A stretch of 5,836 bases of DNA from Verrucomicrobiia bacterium (GTDB taxonomy: Bacteria > Verrucomicrobiota > Verrucomicrobiia > Opitutales > Opitutaceae), in NCBI GenBank assembly GCA_030424825.1, contig JAUHWE010000324.1, forward strand, positions 1 through 5,836. Reading direction: 5' to 3'. This document shows, in pieces, positions 5,733 to 5,836 of the stretch. Numbering within the stretch: the first letter of the stretch is position 1; the number at the start of each line of letters is the position of its first letter. The translations under genes and the position numbers were made by a program. A model generated the notes under the pieces. That model saw only the letters and a program-made list of their open reading frames with translations. It searched no databases and was not told where the DNA came from.

Positions 5733-5836
5733 GCATCCTAATTTGGGTCTACTTTGCAGAATGGTGAAATGGTAGGGTAACGATCTCCGGGCGTGCCGCG
5801 TTTTTATGATCTCCTTGTGCGGCACGCCCGGAGGGC
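5733..5836 (-). repeat. Large palindromic repeat element, copy B (inverted, cut by window edge)
   Basis: The complement of 5771-5836 matches 385-450 at 57 of 66 positions with no gap, including the loop with AAGGAG (ctcctt on the + strand). On its other side the complement of 5747-5756 and 5733-5741 matches caaagtagac and ttaggatgc of copy A, with a six-base insertion between them. The loop asymmetry shows that this copy is inverted relative to copy A. The element reaches the last base of the window, so its far end is not seen. Confidence 0.7.

Overview
The window looks like an accessory stretch of a free-living, polysaccharide-degrading bacterium, most likely a Verrucomicrobiota member (Opitutae/Puniceicoccales-like) or a relative in the PVC group. 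This rests on three things: the end of an ASPIC/UnbV-type protein, a Tat-exported heparinase II/III-type lyase beside an unusual glycoside-hydrolase-like protein, and spacers packed with TGTAGG...CCTACA palindromes and 'gaagctttagcgaag' motifs. The taxonomic call is inference from general familiarity and has not been checked by a search.

Layout. Bases 1-260 hold the last 85 codons of an ASPIC/UnbV protein on the + strand. Bases 261-806 are a non-coding spacer: a likely terminator hairpin, a 29-bp perfect inverted repeat enclosing a second palindrome, two cloverleaf-like palindromes and a hairpin with a symmetric GAA/GAA internal loop. Bases 807-2894 (- strand) encode a Tat-signal alginate-lyase/heparinase II/III-like polysaccharide lyase. 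A 163-167-bp divergent intergenic region (to 3060) separates it from a 766-residue protein on the + strand (3061-5361), which has no signal peptide and resembles GH67/GH20-type glycoside hydrolases in layout. Bases 5362-5836 are a second repeat-filled spacer. It contains a 25-bp hairpin and copies of sequences found in the first spacer, including an inverted copy of the large palindromic element that runs into the window edge.

How the parts may work together. The divergent pair reads as a small polysaccharide-utilisation unit. The exported lyase would cleave a uronic-acid-containing glycan outside the cytoplasm, and the cytoplasmic hydrolase-like protein would act on imported oligosaccharides. 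The substrate cannot be read from the sequence, and no regulator, transporter or sulfatase lies in the window.

The two spacers share at least two repeat families with each other. These palindromes look like REP/MITE-type elements and are the least explained part of the window. I see no defence system, CRISPR array, tRNA, rRNA or transposase gene.
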